Source of the DNA: Clitoria ternatea
Taxonomy: Eukaryota > Streptophyta > Magnoliopsida > Fabales > Fabaceae
Assembly: GCA_037962975.1 (NCBI GenBank)
Contig: CM075673.1
Span: 118,935,001 to 118,999,000 of the forward strand
DNA: 64,000 nt
Direction: 5' to 3'
In this document: positions 60,702-64,000 of the stretch, piece by piece
How positions within the stretch are numbered: the stretch's first letter is position 1
How the letters are laid out: every line of letters starts with the position of its first letter
The notes under the pieces: model-generated
Databases searched by the model: none
What the model saw: only the letters and a program-made list of their open reading frames with translations
What the model was told of the DNA's origin: nothing
Translations under genes and position numbers: made by a program

Positions 60702-63350
60702 TTAAGACTCGGGTGGCACTCCTTCTTGGTGGGCGGAGCTAGGCTGAAACTCACTGGGTTTGGACAAACTCTGTGAGGGGGGCAAGTCCACCAAGACGTA
60801 CTCTTCATTAGGCGCAGGAACATGACCCCCCTGAGCAGGCACCATTAATTCACCATTGATAAACTCATAATATGGGTGAATGCCGGCAATATTAAGAGCA
60901 ACGCCTGGGTTGCGATGACGGACCTGGCGAATAGCCATGCTGAAAGCATTATCAATTGCTGCCTCAGCTGCATCCAAAGCCGATTGCAACTCCTGATCAA
61001 GCCGTTTATTGCTGGCATCGGAAATGGCTTTCTCAGCTTTCAGCTCTTTGACCTGTTTTTCAAGGTCACTATATGCAGTGGCTGCTTGATCTAACTCCGC
61101 AGCCCAGGCGTCTTCAGCGAGAGCCTTACTAGTTTCAAAAGAAACCAGTCTCTACTGAACTTCACTCACATCCTCACCCAGTTTTTGGTTCTGCTGTTTC
61201 AAATCTAAAATTTGTTGTCCCAGCAGAACATTTTCAGCCTTCACATGGGTCAGCTTGCCCACATCCTCACCCAGTTTCGAATTCTGCTCTTTCAAATTCG
61301 AAACTTGCTTTTCCAGCAAGGCCTTATCAGCCTTGACCCGAGTCAGCTCCTCCTCAAGCTTCTTTTTATCAGAGTCGGCGGTGTCAAGGTGTTTATCTTT
61401 AGCCTTGATCACCTCCGACAACTGTTCATTGTCATGCTCCAAGCTTCGAATTTTTTCAACAGAATCATGAAATGATTCTTGAAACATAGCAGCCTCCGCA
61501 GCTACTTCGGCAATGCGGGGCATTGAAGCAAGGAAACCATCAATTTCAGTAAGATGCCACCTTGCAGCGGCAGTGGCATCCGCAATCTCCTCGAAGTCGA
61601 TATCTGGGCGGAGAATGAAGTCCGGATCGCGCCTCTCTGACTGGCGGGATCCCACATTTATGAAATACAGGTAAGGGTTCAAACGAGACCCCGCCAGAGG
61701 GAGAGAGACAGACCGCCTAGATGGCTCCCCTGCAACGTTGACAAGGAAAACTGTTGTGCCTCGAGCAGTCAAGTCCAGGGCAGGACTCTCAGTTTGGCGA
61801 GGTGGAGAAGCTTGAATCCCCCCATCTCCTCTTCCACAACATCTTCTTCAGGGGCGACCTCCTGACCACCCAGTTCAGGAGTGATAGCCACAGCTGATGG
61901 CTCCGGAATCTCTTCAACCTCTATCACAGCATCAGATGATGCTCCTTCCCCCACCTTCCCTTTTCCCTTGCTCTTCCTCTTCTGCAAAGGTTGGGGGTCC
62001 TCTTCCTCTACCTCGATAGTTTCTGGTTCTTGGCGTTTTTTAGATCACCTTTCCACATCAACTATCGAGGGGCCCGCACCACCCTCTAGCATCACTACCT
62101 TGGTGGATGCAGACAAAGGGAGAGTCCTCGTCAGAGCTGCAGCAAGATTCCTCCGGGGCTGCACATTGTTCTCCGCATCAATTTCCTGGCGACTCATACG
62201 GATTTGTTTGATACGCTCCATCCCAGGAAATTCAGCGATCTCTCCTGCAAACATAAGATACACGAATACAATTAGAAGTTGCAGGGAAGCACAGAAATAA
62301 TATTCAAGAAACAAGTCTCAAAACATTACTTAAATATCCTTCAGCATCATGCCCAAGCAGCCTTCGGCACAGAAACTGCTTGTGGGCGGAGTTATACTCC
62401 TTCAGTGTCCGGAGTACTTCCACGGAGGTAGGTGACAGGACACTCTCCTCAACTTCATAAGCTTGTTTAGTCAGGAGGAAGTGCTCATGAGTCCACGCCA
62501 CCGGGAATTTATCAATCCCCTCCGCACTCCGCCAAAAGACGGACTTGTTCTTCCTAACAGAAATTTTTACAAAGCTCATTCTGAAATAAAGTCTGCCTTC
62601 TTTGGCGGAGTCAGCAAATGCCTTAAAATTTACAATCTTCGGCTCTACCCGAAGAGTAACAAAACCTATGCCACCGGTTTTTGCATTCACCCGCCTCATT
62701 ATGCGGCAAAAGGCAAAGAACAACGCCACAGTAGGCGTAAACTCCAGATGTTTAGCCAGCACTTCAAAGCTGCGGACTATTCCCCATCCATTAGGGTGCA
62801 GCTGAGAGGGGGCGCAATCCAGAAACCTGAGTACACCCATCTGGAATTTGTTCAACGGAAATCGCACCCCCAATTGAGTAAACAGGATATCGTACATATA
62901 CAAAGTACGCTCATCCTGAGGACGATGGCAAATGCGTTCAAACATTTTTGGCGAACGAACGATAAACCTCCTTTCAAATCTCTCATCCTTCTAGACAGGC
63001 ACTGACAACTCCATTACCCCACCACTTGTCGTTGCATGACGTGAAGAAGCTTCTTTGACGTCTTCCTCGACCCAACAATAGGGATTAGTCTCAAGCATCT
63101 TTTCCCAATCTAACCCGTGCAGCACAACATTTTGACATTCTGCCATTGTTATCACTTGTATCTGAGGGGTACCTCCTGCTACAAACGAATGTATAGCATT
63201 ACTAAAACACTCCACGCTGCTGTAAAATGTTGAATCCCTCCCAGTATAGAAGCCCTCATCTTCACTCTCAATATCCGAAAATATAGGGTGGACAGATACC
63301 CTAAGGCACGACTCTGTTTCTTTTCCTCTCATCCTTGTTTCAACAAACAC
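60702..63350 (-). pseudogene. Antisense gene of Tat-2 (gypsy-type putative transposase plus coiled coil)
   Basis: From ATG 63350 on the minus strand: N-terminal segment with NPYCWVEEDV, then LGVRFPLNKFQMGVLRFLD and LHPNGWGIVRSFEVL, resembling plant 'putative gypsy type transposon' domains. A GT-AG intron of 85 nt (62245-62329) follows residues YL in phase 1, exactly as in Tat-1. Next are a Glu/Pro-rich low-complexity part, SRLNPYLYFINVGSR, a long heptad-like coiled coil (61150-61480, KKKLEEELTRVKADKALLEK), and a C-terminus with RNPGVALNIAGIHPYYEFINGEL. About 855 residues in total. Stops at about 62998, 62045 and 61150 and a frameshift near 61770 break it. Lies tail-to-tail with pol, separated by the tandem arrays. 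Function unknown; could bind element RNA or protein. Confidence 0.78.
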
Positions 63351-63550
63351 ACATATAAAGAAAACAAAACCAACCCAATAACAACGAAGACAAAAAACAG
63401 AGGAAGAAGAAGGTTACCTTAAATCTCTGAAGAAACGATGAACTGGCAACAAGAAACGAATCACGAGGAAGCAGCGTTCAGAAGGCAGTTTAAACACTAA
63501 AACACAGAATGGAAGATGAAGCAAAACATTTGTTCCCCTAAGAGTTTACC

Positions 63551-63558
63551 TATTTATA
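63551..63558 (-). promoter_or_regulatory. TATA box of the Tat-2 antisense gene
   Basis: TATAAATA on the minus strand, 200 bp upstream of the antisense ATG; the Tat-1 copy has one at matching distance. Confidence 0.55.
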
Positions 63559-64000
63559 GGCATGGCTTGGGGGGAAATAAACGAAACCTTGAAAATCTCA
63601 GAAATACACCTATGGCCGTTGGATGAATCATAATGACGTTCCGTTAATTCTGAGACCGTTAGATGAATCTCAAGGCAGGCATTTCCTGGGCCGTATTTTC
63701 AAAATCCAAGGCCCATGGTAATAACCTCGAAAACGTATTCCAACTGCCATCCCACGCATTTATGTCCCATCATTGGAATGGCAATCGTTACGAGGGCATA
63801 CGTGGCAATGAGAGATTGAAACGGCAAAACGCAGTTTCGAGGCGCTTTGATGACAGGCGTGGCAAGTAATGACAAAAACAATAAATGCATGAAAACACTT
63901 GTCCGTAAATCCTGAGCTAGCAGACGCCGCCTAAACCCATGCCTATAAAAGCTAAGCATAACAGTGTTATAGCTTATTAAAATGACTCCGCCAGTCACTA
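63559..64000. other. Tat-2 sequence up to the window edge
   Basis: Non-coding stretch upstream of the antisense gene, corresponding to 33500-34027 in Tat-1. The 3' LTR start is not reached. Confidence 0.5.

Larger units (their letters stand above)
52636..64000 (+). mobile_element. Second Tat-lineage Ty3/gypsy element (Tat-2), 3' end outside window
   Basis: 5' LTR 52636-53556, PBS, gag-pol 53631-59077, two tandem arrays, antisense gene 60702-63350. Proteins align throughout with Tat-1, but the LTRs share mainly their ends (TGATCCGG...CAGTTCA). Pol is more complete than in Tat-1 (integrase not deleted). Candidate left target duplication CCTCC (52631-52635); the right one is not in the window. 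Confidence 0.9.

Overview
The window reads as nuclear DNA of a dicot plant, most likely a legume. The first 10 kb is gene-bearing and AT-rich with intron-containing genes. The rest, about 10.3-64 kb, is almost entirely nested LTR retrotransposons. The species cannot be read from the sequence; 'legume' is an inference from the style of the two host genes and of the repeats.

Genic part (1-10.2 kb). Two host genes lie on the minus strand. (a) 384-1270 is a three-exon gene for a 138-residue NOI/RIN4-like protein carrying the AvrRpt2-cleavage-type motif (IPAFGNWD). (b) 5558-8358 is a complete five-exon gene for violaxanthin de-epoxidase (483 residues), the thylakoid-lumen enzyme of the xanthophyll cycle. 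All exon phases agree in both models. The space between and beside them is AT-rich and holds only a foldback repeat, a pair of G-boxes and short low-complexity tracts.

Retrotransposon block 1 (10271-34805, target duplication GGAAT on both sides). This is a Tat-lineage Ty3/gypsy element with two 778-bp LTRs, gag-protease-RT-RNase H-second RNase H-integrase, a 3' tandem repeat, and a long gene on the opposite strand before the 3' LTR. Two later insertions split it. One is a chromovirus (Tekay/Del-like) at 13786-26020 with about 4-kb LTRs, inserted in RT just after the YIDD motif (TSD ATTTA). The other is a 1263-bp LTR-like sequence at 30621-31883, inserted in the antisense gene.

Block 2 (about 36.3-42.4 kb). 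This is debris of chromovirus-type LTRs in both orientations. A minus-strand primer-binding site is followed by a segment clearly derived from 5S rRNA.

Block 3 (about 42405 to past 52635). This is a Sirevirus-type Ty1/copia element. Its 5' LTR was split by a 2605-bp chromovirus solo LTR (TSD GTGAG). Its extra ORF, which has its own TATA box, was cut at 52636 by a second Tat element.

Block 4 (52636-64000 and beyond). The second Tat element has a 921-bp 5' LTR, gag-pol with dual RNase H and integrase, two different tandem arrays, and again a long antisense gene. Its 3' LTR lies outside the window.

All retroelement reading frames carry stops, frameshifts or deletions, so none here looks autonomous. 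The most interesting signals are three. First, the antisense gene shared by the two Tat elements has its own TATA box, a conserved intron position and similar length. Second, the Sirevirus has a duplicated palindrome-array-plus-TATA module in front of its extra ORF. Third, a 5S rRNA-derived module sits next to a retroelement primer-binding site.
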